From Thalassobacterium sedimentorum (GTDB taxonomy: Bacteria > Verrucomicrobiota > Verrucomicrobiia > Opitutales > Coraliomargaritaceae), in assembly GCF_031127905.1 (NCBI RefSeq), contig NZ_JARXIC010000008.1, positions 62,001 to 126,000 of the forward strand: 64,000 nt of DNA, in the 5' to 3' direction. Below are positions 7,819 through 17,200 of the stretch, piece by piece (position 1 is the stretch's first letter; each line of letters opens with the position of its first letter). The notes below the pieces were generated by a model, which was not told where the DNA came from, did no database searches, and was given only the letters and a program-made list of their open reading frames with translations. The position numbers were made by a program, and so were the translations under genes.

Positions 7819-8913
7819 CTATGCAGCAGTCCCACAATCTGGAAAGACCAAGGTAAAGGTAGTGCCCTCTCCCACCTGACTGGCCACAGAGATCTCACCT
7901 CCCAGGCTGGTCAAATAATGATGTACCAGATAAAGTCCCACCCCCTTACTATCCGCACGGTCATGAAACTTCTGATGCATCTGAAAAACATGCTCACGAT
8001 TGTGTTCTAAATCGAAGCCCACACCGTTATCACTAAATACGAGCTCGACCCCTCGTTCCAATTTACGCGATCGCAGCTGCAGTAACAGCTCACGGCCAGG
8101 ATGCGCATATTTTATAGAATTACTGAGCAAATTCATAAAGATTCCTTCGAGATAGCTACGGTTGAAACAGATCTCTGGACAACTTTCAAAATCCAGCTGA
8201 ATCCGACCACAGGAGCGCTCGATTAGACAGTGAATCGATGCTGTAACCTGCTTAAACGACTCTTCTAAATTCAGCACCTCCAACATAGAATGATGAGATT
8301 CTGCATTCAAATTATCCACATAGCGGTTCAGCATCTTCATCAAATCTTCTGCGGAATGCTCCAACACTTCTAAGATCTCCAATGTCGCTGGATCCTCAAT
8401 TTTACTGGTATCGATAAGACCACTCAGGGCAACCAGTCCAGCCACAGGCGATCGTATATCGTGAGCAGTGGCATTCGTAAAATGCTTAAGCCTCTGATTC
8501 GTTCTCGTCAATTCGGTCAACAATTGGTCGCGCTGCGCCTCACGTGACTTGATGTGTGAAATATCTTTGGCGATGGCGTAGACCAATTCACTGTCCACCA
8601 TCGGTATAGAATTCCATGAAAGCCAAACCACCCGCCCATTGCAATGCAGGTAACGATTCTCAAAGTTTAATAAGCGTTTCCCCTTCAAGGCAGCAGTGCG
8701 GTGCTGGGCAGTCCGTTCTAAATCATCCGGATGTATAAAATCACGAATTGGGCGCGCCATTAATTCTGCCTCAGAATACCCCAGCGTATCGCAAACAGCC
8801 GGATTGATTCTTTTAAAGTAACCATCAAACCCTGCAATACAAAGAAGATTCGGAGAGGTTTCGAAAAAAGGATCTACCGAATACTCAATCTTCTCACGAT
8901 CTGATTTACACAT
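7819..8913 (-). CDS. PAS domain sensor histidine kinase
   Basis: A soluble sensor kinase of about 364 residues from the ATG at 8913. A PAS domain (SPNLLCIAGFDGYFKRINPA... FIHPDDLERT) with a PAC-like extension precedes a HisKA domain with phospho-acceptor His in ATAHDIRSPVAGL. The ATPase domain has an N box (NLLSNSIKYAHPG), G1 (FSDNGVGFDL) and G2 (GVGLYLVHHYL). No membrane segment is seen after this start. The frame stays open to a TTG at 8970 with an AGGAG just upstream, but that extension (rich in F, I and Y) is separated from the AGGAG by only three bases and does not look like part of the domain. No cognate response regulator is adjacent, so it is an orphan kinase. Confidence 0.88.
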   Translation of the reverse strand: MCKSDREKIEYSVDPFFETSPNLLCIAGFDGYFKRINPAVCDTLGYSEAELMARPIRDFIHPDDLERTAQHRTAALKGKRLLNFENRYLHCNGRVVWLSWNSIPMVDSELVYAIAKDISHIKSREAQRDQLLTELTRTNQRLKHFTNATAHDIRSPVAGLVALSGLIDTSKIEDPATLEILEVLEHSAEDLMKMLNRYVDNLNAESHHSMLEVLNLEESFKQVTASIHCLIERSCGRIQLDFESCPEICFNRSYLEGIFMNLLSNSIKYAHPGRELLLQLRSRKLERGVELVFSDNGVGFDLEHNREHVFQMHQKFHDRADSKGVGLYLVHHYLTSLGGEISVASQVGEGTTFTLVFPDCGTAA

Positions 8914-8970
8914 GCCTATTATAAATATATAAAAAAAATTATTGCAATTCTCTTTATATCCATGGCTCAA

Positions 8971-9151
8971 AGGCTCCTAGTTCAAAAAATACCCCATGCC
9001 ACGACAAATTGGCGCCTGCATCACGTGTATGGGAGCGATTAAGTCCCTATTAGCATTCTTTTGCGAAAATAGATCAAAAGTTATTGCACCTAATGATCAG
9101 CTTTGGCATTTACGAACCTTTCGTGTCTTTAACATAAACTAAGAAATACAG
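8971..9151. other. Intergenic region upstream of sucC
   Basis: About 180 bp between the divergent kinase and sucCD genes. It should hold the sucCD promoter, but I could not pick out a convincing -35/-10 pair. No ribosome-binding site stands out immediately before the sucC ATG (AAGAAATACAG). I see no gene or stable hairpin here. Confidence 0.4.
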
Positions 9152-10342
9152 ATGAATATCCACGAGTATCAGGCCAAACGCCTTCTTCAGGAATACGGAG
9201 TTCCCGTCCCGCGCGGTTACGCCGCCACCAATTCCCGAGAAGTTGAAACCGCTATCTCCCACCTTGGCGACGACATGATCGTTGTGAAGGCCCAAATCCA
9301 CGCAGGTGGACGTGGCAAGGGAACTTTCACCGATGGCTACAAAGGTGGCGTCAAGGTGGTCAAGGATCGTGAGTCCGCCCTAGATGCGGCGAACCACATG
9401 CTTGATAACACGCTGGTCACAGCACAAACGGGCCCAGAAGGCCGTAAGGTGCAGACGCTCTACTTTACAGAGGCCTGTGACATCGAGCATGAATATTATC
9501 TAGCCATCGTACTTGACCGCGAAACAGCACAATCTGTCGTGATCGCTTCAACGGAAGGTGGTATGGATATCGAAGAAGTCGCAGAAAAGACTCCGGAGAA
9601 ACTGATTCGTGTGCCAATTTCCCCCACCATGGGTCTTCGACACTACCACTGCCGCCGTGTTGCCTTTGCGCTCGGCTTTGAAGGCGATCAAGTCAAGCAA
9701 TTCGCACGTATCCTAACAGGCGTCTACAAAATGTTCTGGGAAAAGAACGCGATGCTAGTGGAAATCAATCCCTTAGTCACCACTAAGCAAGGCCAGCTCA
9801 TGGCACTCGATGCCAAGGTCTCCTTTGATGGCAACGCGATATTCCAACATCCGGAAATCCAGCAACTGCGCGACTTCAACGAAGAAGATCCTAAAGAGAT
9901 CGAAGCCTCCAAGCACAATCTCGCCTATATTGCACTCGATGGTAACATCGCCTGTATGGTGAACGGTGCAGGCCTCGCCATGGCAACAATGGACATCATC
10001 CAGAGCTTTGGTGGTTCGCCGGCCAATTTCCTCGACGTCGGCGGTGGTGCCAACGAAGACCAAGTGACTGCAGCCTTCAAAATCATTCTATCTGACCCGA
10101 ACGTGAAGGGTATCCTCGTCAACATCTTCGGCGGCATCATGAAGTGTGACGTGATTGCCAACGGCATTGTCGCGGCTGCGAAAAATGTCGAAATTACCGT
10201 GCCACTGGTGGTTCGCCTCGAGGGCACCAATGTTGAAGCTGGTAAAAAGATCCTCCGTGAAAGCGGCGTGGCTCTGACACCAGCCGACAGCTTGGTACAA
10301 GCTGCGGAAATCATCGTCGAGCAAGTCAAGAATGCTGACTAA
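9152..10342 (+). CDS. sucC: Succinate-CoA ligase (ADP-forming) beta subunit
   Basis: SucC forms the ATP-grasp and succinate-binding half of succinyl-CoA synthetase, interconverting succinyl-CoA and succinate with ATP formation. The 396-residue length, the start [20 protein letters not shown], the [10 protein letters not shown] nucleotide-binding loop, INPLV and the [14 protein letters not shown] segment are diagnostic. sucD follows after 34 bp. In this window succinyl-CoA is also the substrate of the methylmalonyl-CoA mutase and the product of the CoA-transferase, so SucCD joins the TCA cycle to the propionate module further downstream. Confidence 0.98.
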   Translation: MNIHEYQAKRLLQEYGVPVPRGYAATNSREVETAISHLGDDMIVVKAQIHAGGRGKGTFTDGYKGGVKVVKDRESALDAANHMLDNTLVTAQTGPEGRKVQTLYFTEACDIEHEYYLAIVLDRETAQSVVIASTEGGMDIEEVAEKTPEKLIRVPISPTMGLRHYHCRRVAFALGFEGDQVKQFARILTGVYKMFWEKNAMLVEINPLVTTKQGQLMALDAKVSFDGNAIFQHPEIQQLRDFNEEDPKEIEASKHNLAYIALDGNIACMVNGAGLAMATMDIIQSFGGSPANFLDVGGGANEDQVTAAFKIILSDPNVKGILVNIFGGIMKCDVIANGIVAAAKNVEITVPLVVRLEGTNVEAGKKILRESGVALTPADSLVQAAEIIVEQVKNAD

Positions 10343-10376
10343 TCCCAATAACGATCACATTTAACAACACATTCCA

Positions 10377-11261
10377 ATGAGTATTCTCGTTAACAAAGAC
10401 ACACGTCTCGTCGTTCAAGGGATCACCGGTAAGACTGGTACCTTCCACACACAACAATGTATCGAATATGGCACCAATGTCGTCGCAGGCGTGACTCCCG
10501 GCAAGGGCGGTCAAATCTGGGACGGAAAAGTCCCTGTCTGCAATACAGTGGCCGAAGCTGTCGAGCAGCACGGAGCCAATGTTTCGGTCATTTACGTGCC
10601 GCCCGCCTTCGCTGCGGACTCGATCCTTGAAGCCATCGAAGCGGAGATTCCCCTGGTAATCTGCATCACCGAAGGTGTGCCCGTTCGTGACATGGCTGAG
10701 GTGCGTCGTCGCCTTTACTTCCACAATACAAAAACTCGCTTAATTGGGCCCAATTGCCCAGGGATCATCACCCCCGGCGAATGTAAGATCGGCATCATGC
10801 CTGGCTACATTCACAAGCCAGGTCGTGTTGGTGTCGTATCACGTTCCGGCACACTAACCTACGAGGCTGTCTGGCAACTCACACAACGAGGCCATGGTCA
10901 GTCGACCTGTATTGGCATTGGTGGTGACCCAATCAATGGCACCTCACAAACCGACGCCATCCGTATGTTCAACGAAGACCCTGACACAGATGCAATCATC
11001 ATGATCGGTGAAATCGGTGGCAGTGCAGAAGAAGAAGCCTGCGCCTATATCAAAGAGCACGTGAAGAAACCAGTCGCTGGTTTCATCGCAGGCGCATCTG
11101 CACCCAAAGGGCGCACGATGGGCCACGCAGGAGCCATCGTATCTGCAAGCGGCGCTGGAACAGCCGAAGCCAAGTTTGCTGCAATGGAAGACGCTGGCGT
11201 CTCCATCGCCCGTAACCCGTCAGAAATTGCCGACGCCTTATTACGTATCTACAAAGGCTAA
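10377..11261 (+). CDS. sucD: Succinate-CoA ligase (ADP-forming) alpha subunit
   Basis: SucD binds CoA in its N-terminal Rossmann fold ([13 protein letters not shown]) and carries the phosphohistidine that relays phosphate between succinyl phosphate and ADP. The active histidine is H250 in [19 protein letters not shown]. Other signatures are [20 protein letters not shown] and [10 protein letters not shown]. Length 294 matches the family. It is the second gene of a two-gene sucCD operon closed by a strong intrinsic terminator 30 bp after its stop. Confidence 0.98.
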   Translation: MSILVNKDTRLVVQGITGKTGTFHTQQCIEYGTNVVAGVTPGKGGQIWDGKVPVCNTVAEAVEQHGANVSVIYVPPAFAADSILEAIEAEIPLVICITEGVPVRDMAEVRRRLYFHNTKTRLIGPNCPGIITPGECKIGIMPGYIHKPGRVGVVSRSGTLTYEAVWQLTQRGHGQSTCIGIGGDPINGTSQTDAIRMFNEDPDTDAIIMIGEIGGSAEEEACAYIKEHVKKPVAGFIAGASAPKGRTMGHAGAIVSASGAGTAEAKFAAMEDAGVSIARNPSEIADALLRIYKG

Positions 11262-11291
11262 ATTGAACTAACCAACAAATATAGTTCATAC

Positions 11292-11331
11292 AAATCTGCC
11301 TGCTGGCTTTTCAGCCCAGGCAGATTTTTTT
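11292..11331 (+). terminator. Rho-independent terminator of sucCD
   Basis: A perfect 11-bp stem, AAATCTGCCTG at 11292-11302 pairing with CAGGCAGATTT at 11317-11327, closes a 14-nt loop and runs directly into a T tract (11325-11331). It lies 30 bp after the sucD stop, so it should end the sucCD transcript and insulate the next genes. Confidence 0.92.
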
Positions 11332-11520
11332 GTGCATCACTCTTATCTGTGAAACCAAATGAATAAGCCGAAAACAATGAAATTTTCCCAGTAAACACGC
11401 TTTACACCACCTACCCACACCTTAGCGTGGAAAAGATCATTCAGGCTGATGACTCTCATCTACTACCACATCCGTTGATGCAGTATAAGCTAGGAAAACA
11501 AAAATATAGACTGAGTTTTG

Positions 11521-12522
11521 ATGCAAAAAATCAAAGACATATTTCCAGGAGACATTTTGACCTCTTGGTTCACCTCTCTCAAAAGTTTAGGTGAGTTTAC
11601 TGGCATTAGATTTGGAAATGTTGCTAAAAGCAGCGGTGAAGTTGATTGGGTTTTCATAGATCACACTCATTACGATGGCATTGGGGGATTCGCACAAATT
11701 CTGCGAGAACGTGGCGGTAACCTACCCACTCATGAACTGCCGCGGATTTCACATCAATCTCCCGATTCCGTAATGCCTTTGATTAAGTCTCTCCCAAAAT
11801 TCTTTCAAAGCCCTCGTCGTTTAGAATGGAAAAGCTTGGATGGGTCTCAGGTTCCTTACCATGAGTTCGGTCCGCCTAAATCTCTCTCCTGGCATTTATT
11901 CAGCGAAGAAGAAACATCAAAAATAAAGCAGTTGAGCCGCAGTATGGATGTAACGGTCAACACCTATCTGTTGAAGCACCTAGATCGTTCTGTTCGCAGC
12001 GCAATCAAAGATCCTTCCGAGGGTATTCCGTGGATGATTCCCGTAAATTTGCGAGGCAAAGTCTGCAACCATGTAGATGAATCAAATCACTCTAGTTGCA
12101 TCAATATATCTTTAAAGGCTTCTCACACAGTGAAGGATGCTCACAAGCTTCTATACCGCGAGTTAGATCATGGAAATCATTGGGCAAACTGGTACTCCTA
12201 CAAATATGGTGGAAAGCTTCCTGATAGAATTCGTTGCAATTTGATAAAAGCTGACCGTGCTGGTTATTGTTGGAATATAGGTTGTTTTTCTAATCTAGGC
12301 GACTGGGATAAAGAAAAACGTCTTGAAGGAAGCGCGGGTGAAGGATTCTGGTTATTTGCTCCGCCTGTCTTAGAAGGGCAAAGGCTGGGTGCAGGTTGTG
12401 TAACTTTTCGAGGCAGAATGAGCTTGCTCTTGCAACTGCATCCAGCCTTATCCACAGATCCCGAGGTTGCCAAAGATTTCATGCAAAATTGGATTGAAAA
12501 CATTGAATTGGATCTCTTTTAA
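11521..12522 (+). CDS. Putative acyltransferase of the CAT/condensation fold, short N-terminus
   Basis: The 333-residue product has the motif DHTHYDGIGG, matching the HxxxDG active site of the chloramphenicol acetyltransferase-like superfamily (condensation domains, PapA, wax ester synthases, BAHD); the usual first His of HHxxxDG is Asp. The second lobe includes MIPVNLRG, similar to the 'PVNLR' stretch of these enzymes, and a late FRGRMSL segment. The catalytic His is near residue 48, whereas full members have it at roughly 130-160, so much of the N-terminal lobe seems missing. TTG 11518 and ATG 11521 are alternative starts. It overlaps or nearly touches the FadL gene downstream, suggesting joint expression. 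Acyl donor and acceptor are unknown. Confidence 0.6.
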   Translation: MQKIKDIFPGDILTSWFTSLKSLGEFTGIRFGNVAKSSGEVDWVFIDHTHYDGIGGFAQILRERGGNLPTHELPRISHQSPDSVMPLIKSLPKFFQSPRRLEWKSLDGSQVPYHEFGPPKSLSWHLFSEEETSKIKQLSRSMDVTVNTYLLKHLDRSVRSAIKDPSEGIPWMIPVNLRGKVCNHVDESNHSSCINISLKASHTVKDAHKLLYRELDHGNHWANWYSYKYGGKLPDRIRCNLIKADRAGYCWNIGCFSNLGDWDKEKRLEGSAGEGFWLFAPPVLEGQRLGAGCVTFRGRMSLLLQLHPALSTDPEVAKDFMQNWIENIELDLF

Positions 12523-12553
12523 CAAGGCTCTACGCCGCCATTGTTTCTACACT

Positions 12554-13783
12554 GTGACTTTTACCAGATTCCTTCTTCCGCTATCTTCGTATTTTCTGCT
12601 TGCTCTTTCGAATGCCGAAGCAATCGGATTTCGGCTGCCAAATCAGGATCCGGATGCAATTGCCCGCGGAAATGCTTTCGTTGCCACTGCGGATACGCCT
12701 TCAGCTGTGTATTTTAATCCTGCGGGAATCACCCAGCTGGAGGGCCAAAATGCCAGTTTGGGCCTTTATGCCATTAGCGCCAACGTAGAATTTACCGGAA
12801 ATGGAACTTCTGGCAAAACGGATTCCACCGCACAATTCGTTCCACAGCTCTATTACACATACTCTTTAGATAATTCGAATTGGTCCTTTGGGATCGGGGT
12901 ATTTGCGCCATTTGGTTTATCTATCGACTGGGGAGATGATTCCCCTTTTCCTAGTAAAGCGAGGAACGGTCGCTTAAGTTACATCAGTATTAATCCAGTC
13001 GTTGCTTATCAAATTTCAGACGAGCTTTCATTGGGAGCTGGTGTTTCTCTCGACTATGCTGAATTTGAAGTCGAGCAGGCTCTATTTCCCAACAATCTAG
13101 GGACTTTCGAGTTTGCAGGAGATGGAACGACCGTTGGCTTTAACTTTGGTCTCTTGTATCAGCCCAACAAAAATTGGTCTTTTGGGCTCAATTTCCGTTC
13201 GGCAACTTCGGTCGAACTTGATGGAGATTCGACAGTTAAAACTCCGATCGCTATTGCTCCTGCATTTCCTGCCGCAGGAACCTATCAATCTAATTCGAGC
13301 GCCAACTTCGACTTGCCCCAAAATATTGACATCGGGGTTTCTTATCGCCCGAATGAGGATTGGAATTTTGAGATTAACATTGATTGGACAGATTTCGATG
13401 TCGTTAATTCCAGCATTATAGAGGCGACTCCGCTCGGTGATGTGAGTTTTCCATTAAACTATGAAGCCAGTTTCACATACGAGTTCGGAGTGACTCGCTA
13501 CCTCAATGACGGCTATTATATTAGTACAGGGTATATTTTTAGCGAACAATCTGTTCCAGACGAAACATTCACTCCACTCAACCCGGATGCGGATTACCAC
13601 CTATGGGGTATCGGAGTTGGGCGTAAAGGCGTAAAATGGAGCTGGTCCTTTGGCTATCACTTTGCCTATAACGGAGGAAAGACTATCAGTGGGAATGCTC
13701 CCTCTGCCGCAGGAGAAACTGCGGACGGTGAGTATGAAACCTTTAATCATGCGGTCAACTTGGCTCTTCGTTACAAATTCTAG
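12554..13783 (+). CDS. FadL/OMPP1/TodX family outer-membrane hydrophobic-compound channel
   Basis: A beta-barrel outer-membrane protein of about 410 residues that should move long-chain fatty acids or other hydrophobic molecules across the outer membrane. After a signal peptide (FLLPLSSYFLLALSNAEA) comes the FadL N-terminal signature GFRLPNQDPDAIARGNAFVA and SAVYFNPAGITQL; the C-terminus ends in ALRYKF, a typical barrel strand with terminal Phe. I prefer the GTG at 12554 because it places the signal peptide at the N-terminus; the frame is open back to a TTG at 12467, overlapping the acyltransferase gene. Its position before the polyketide-signalling cluster hints at lipid or signal uptake (inference). 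No clear terminator follows. Confidence 0.87.
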   Translation: MTFTRFLLPLSSYFLLALSNAEAIGFRLPNQDPDAIARGNAFVATADTPSAVYFNPAGITQLEGQNASLGLYAISANVEFTGNGTSGKTDSTAQFVPQLYYTYSLDNSNWSFGIGVFAPFGLSIDWGDDSPFPSKARNGRLSYISINPVVAYQISDELSLGAGVSLDYAEFEVEQALFPNNLGTFEFAGDGTTVGFNFGLLYQPNKNWSFGLNFRSATSVELDGDSTVKTPIAIAPAFPAAGTYQSNSSANFDLPQNIDIGVSYRPNEDWNFEINIDWTDFDVVNSSIIEATPLGDVSFPLNYEASFTYEFGVTRYLNDGYYISTGYIFSEQSVPDETFTPLNPDADYHLWGIGVGRKGVKWSWSFGYHFAYNGGKTISGNAPSAAGETADGEYETFNHAVNLALRYKF

Positions 13784-14265
13784 AAGAACTTAGGAGGTCA
13801 TCGTTCTCGGAACATGCCTTCGTCGCGACGGATGATGGCTCCCATTTTCTCCTCCACGTCAAAATCCACCTGAAAGACGATGGCAAACGCGCCCTGAACG
13901 CCATCCGCATCGTGAGGCAATTAGGTCGCCAGTGTTTCGGCGTGTCCTTTTTCAGTGATCCATGCTGGTAAGCCGCAGGCTTACCAAGAATGCAATGAAG
14001 GGTGACTGAAACGGGTGCCCTTAGGGCGGCCGAAGAAACAAGAGAACGATGTGCGATTGTCGCCGAAGCGTTTTTGAAACACCGTCTGCGTGAATTGATT
14101 TCAAATGCGATGCATTAGAAATCTAATGACACTACAATCACTTATACATTTTGAATACTCGTTTCAATAACGCGTTTGCATAGTTGGAGTTCAACACGAC
14201 TGTTTTTTTAATATATGATACGATTTTAATAGTCATCTTAAACTAGATCCCTTGTCTTAACTAAC
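13784..14265. other. 480-bp intergenic region with degenerate element and putative PKS promoter
   Basis: No intact gene is seen. A frame without a start codon runs from 13783 to a TAA at 13969-13971 and reads like a protein fragment (for example ATDDGSHFLLHVKIHLKDDG); its family is not recognised. The segment 13799-14051 is bounded by a perfect 10-bp inverted repeat, CATCGTTCTC (13799-13808) and GAGAACGATG (14042-14051). Within it lies a stem-loop that recurs at 40706. From about 14100 the sequence becomes AT-rich and presumably contains the promoter of the polyketide synthase gene. The sharp change in composition suggests an inserted or decayed element. Confidence 0.45.
13967..13985. repeat. 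Dispersed stem-loop repeat, copy 1
   Basis: GGTAAGCC and GGCTTACC pair perfectly around a three-base loop (GCA on the plus strand). The flanking sequence out to about 14013, read on the minus strand, is closely similar to 40682-40725 on the plus strand. Two copies 27 kb apart, both in gene-free DNA, suggest a dispersed intergenic repeat family rather than a local terminator; no T tract follows. Confidence 0.55.
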
Positions 14266-17200
14266 ATGAAGATCGCGATTTTAGGGATTGGCCTACGTTT
14301 TCCACCAAATTGTAACAACCTGGATTCTTTGTGGCGCTTGCTAGAAACTGGCGGCGACGCGATTGTCCCCGTCCCCAAGGATCGCTGGGATCCACGTCGT
14401 TTTACAGATAAAGACCCCGATCGCCCCGGAAAAAACTACGTCGCTAAGGGCGGCTACCTACGGGAGAACCCGCGCCTCTTTGACCCCGCAGTGTTCGGCA
14501 TTTCTCCGCGGGAAGCCCATGGCTTGGACCCCCAGCAGCGGGTGCTACTGGAAACGACTTGGGAAGCCTTTGAAGATGCAGGCATCCCGATCGAGCGACA
14601 AGATGGTGCTCGCACGGGCGTCTTTGTCGGCGGCTTTTGCCTCGATCACTTACTACAGATCAACCATCCGGCCAACCGTCTATTGGCTTCCTCGCACTCG
14701 GCGACCAGTGCGACCATGACGATTCTCTCCAATCGTCTGTCCTATGTTTTTAATTTACGAGGCCCCAGCTTCACACTCGATACGGCCTGTTCTTCCTCCT
14801 TGGTCGCCTTGCATTGTGCCTGTCAATCCTTGATCAGTGGCGAGACTACCATGGCCCTCGCCGGAGGCGTCAATATCATGATGCGTCCGGAATTCCCCTT
14901 AATGATGAGCAAGGGGCGCTTCCTCTCCGAGCACGCCAACTGCCGCGCTTTTGACGCATCGGCAGGCGGCTATGTCCGTGGCGAAGGTGCAGGCCTGCTC
15001 TTACTCAAACCGCTCGACGCGGCACTCGCGGATGGCGACAGCATCCATGCAGTCATCGAAGGCACGGGGGTAAACCAAGACGGGCGCACACCCGGTATCT
15101 CGCTGCCCAATAGCGAGGCACAGGAAGAATTGATGCGCGAGGTCTACACTCGCGCGGGCGTTGCACCTGCAGAGGTCGACTACGTCGAGGCCCATGGCAC
15201 CGGCACTCAAGCGGGCGATCCGCTCGAAGCCAGAGCGCTGGACTCCGTCTTTCGTGAAGGCCGCGATGCCGAACAGAAACTCCTGGTCGGCTCGATTAAG
15301 ACCAACTTCGGGCATACTGAAGCCGCGGCTGGTGTAGCGGGCGTGATCAAAGCGGTGCTCGTACTCAAGCATCGGCAAGTGCCGCCCACCCTACACTTCA
15401 AAACGCCCAATCCAAAGATCCCCTTTTCCAAATACTTATTCCGCATCGCGGATGCCAAAGAGGCCCTGCCCTCTATCAGCGAAAAGCCGGTCTTACACGT
15501 AGGGGTGAATTCCTTCGGTTACGGCGGCACCAATGGACACGTCGTGCTATCCTCCGCACCGGAGCTACCAAGCGCCAGCCCCTGCAAGGAAGCGGAGCCG
15601 CCCTTCACTCTGTTTCCGCTATCTGCTCGCAGTCCGGAAGCACTCCGTGAGAGCGCCAGTCGACTCGCATTTTACGTGCGTCGCAACAAGACCGCCTCCC
15701 TGAGTGATTTATATCATACCCTGGCGCATCGTAAATCTTTACTCAACTACCGTGCCGGCATCGTGGCATCCGACACCAAGGACTTACGCCAAAAACTCAT
15801 GCTCGCCTCCAACGGCGATGAGCAGGACGGCCTACGCATTAGCAACGAACCCGTCGAAGCGACACGCCCGGTCTTCGTCTATACCGGCATGGGCCCGCAA
15901 TGGTGGGCGATGGGCCGTGAGCTCTTCGAAACAGAACCTGTTTGTGCGCAAGTGCTGGACGAGGTGGAAGCCATCTTTCGTCCGCTCAGTGGCTGGTCAC
16001 TCAAAGAAGCCATGCTGGCCAAAGAAGCCGACTCGCCGATGATGAAGACCGAGGTGGCCCAACCAGCCAACTTAGTGATTCAACTCGCGCTCACACGCCT
16101 ATGGCAGCAATGGGGCATTGAGCCCGCTGCAGTCATTGGCCACAGTGTGGGCGAAGTGACTTCGGCCGTAGTGGCGGGCGTCTACACCTTGGAAGAAGCC
16201 GTATTGGTCAGTTACCACCGCAGTCGCCTGCAAGCCAAGGAAGCCGGCAAGGGGGGCATGCTCGCCGTCGGCCTACCGGAAGCCGAAGTGGGAGAGCTGT
16301 TAACAGGACGCCCAGGTGTGTCCATCGCAGCGGTCAACAGTTTCTCTTCAGTCACGCTATCAGGCGATCACGAGGAGCTTAAAGCGATCGCAGCTGAGCT
16401 GGAAGCGCGCGAAGTCTTCCACCGCGCTCTGCGCGTGGAGGTCGCCTACCACAGTCCACAGATGGACCCCATCGAGGCGCCCATTCTCGAAGCACTGGCG
16501 AGCTTAGATCCCAAGCCCGCGCGCATCCCACTGTTTTCAACCGTCAGTGCGGAGCAAAGCACTGGAGCCGAATGGACAGCTGATTACTGGTGGCGCAATG
16601 TGCGCCAGCCCGTGCGCTTCGCCAGTGGCATTCAAGCACTGATCGAACAAGAGCATTCGCTCTTCTTGGAAGTGGGCCCACACCCCGTATTAGGAAATTC
16701 GATACAAGAGGTCGCCGCCGACTCGGGCAAGCGTTGCCGCACCGTCTTCTCGCTGCGCCGCAAAGAGCCTGAGCAAGCGACCCTGCACAACAACCTAGCC
16801 GCGCTCTTCACTCTGGGCGTCACGCCCGATTGGAACGCCGTCGGCCCACGTGATGGTTCTTTTGTGCGCCTACCCAGCTACCCTTGGCAACGCCAACTCT
16901 ACTGGCAAGAGACTGCGGACTCCGAAATGGACCGCGTCGGCCTGCCCGGCCCGGTCTACCAAAACACTCGCATCCACGCCTCGCAAAAGACTTGGGACGT
17001 TGAAATCAACGATGCCTTTTTCCCCTTCGTGAAAGATCATAGAGTGCAAGGGCAGACGGTCTTTCCTGGCATGGGTTACATCGAAAGCGCGTTGTTCTTA
17101 CAACAGTCAGCAATGGGCGAAGCCTCCACCTGCTTACGCGACGTCGACTTCGAGGCGGTTCTGATTATGAACCCCAATAAGTTGCAGCGACTAGTCAGCT

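Noticed and set aside
8919-8963. Possible 14-codon leader peptide (MDIKRIAIIFFIYL) before the PAS kinase, with AGGAG upstream
   Set aside because: Very short, no attenuator structure or regulatory logic; could equally be noise around an uncertain start.
13783-14060. Minus-strand frame reading through the same segment (SVTLHCILGKPAAY...), with a similar peptide at 40682
   Set aside because: The similarity follows from the DNA repeat; no start codon, no domain, and stops elsewhere, so it is treated as a repeat and not a gene.
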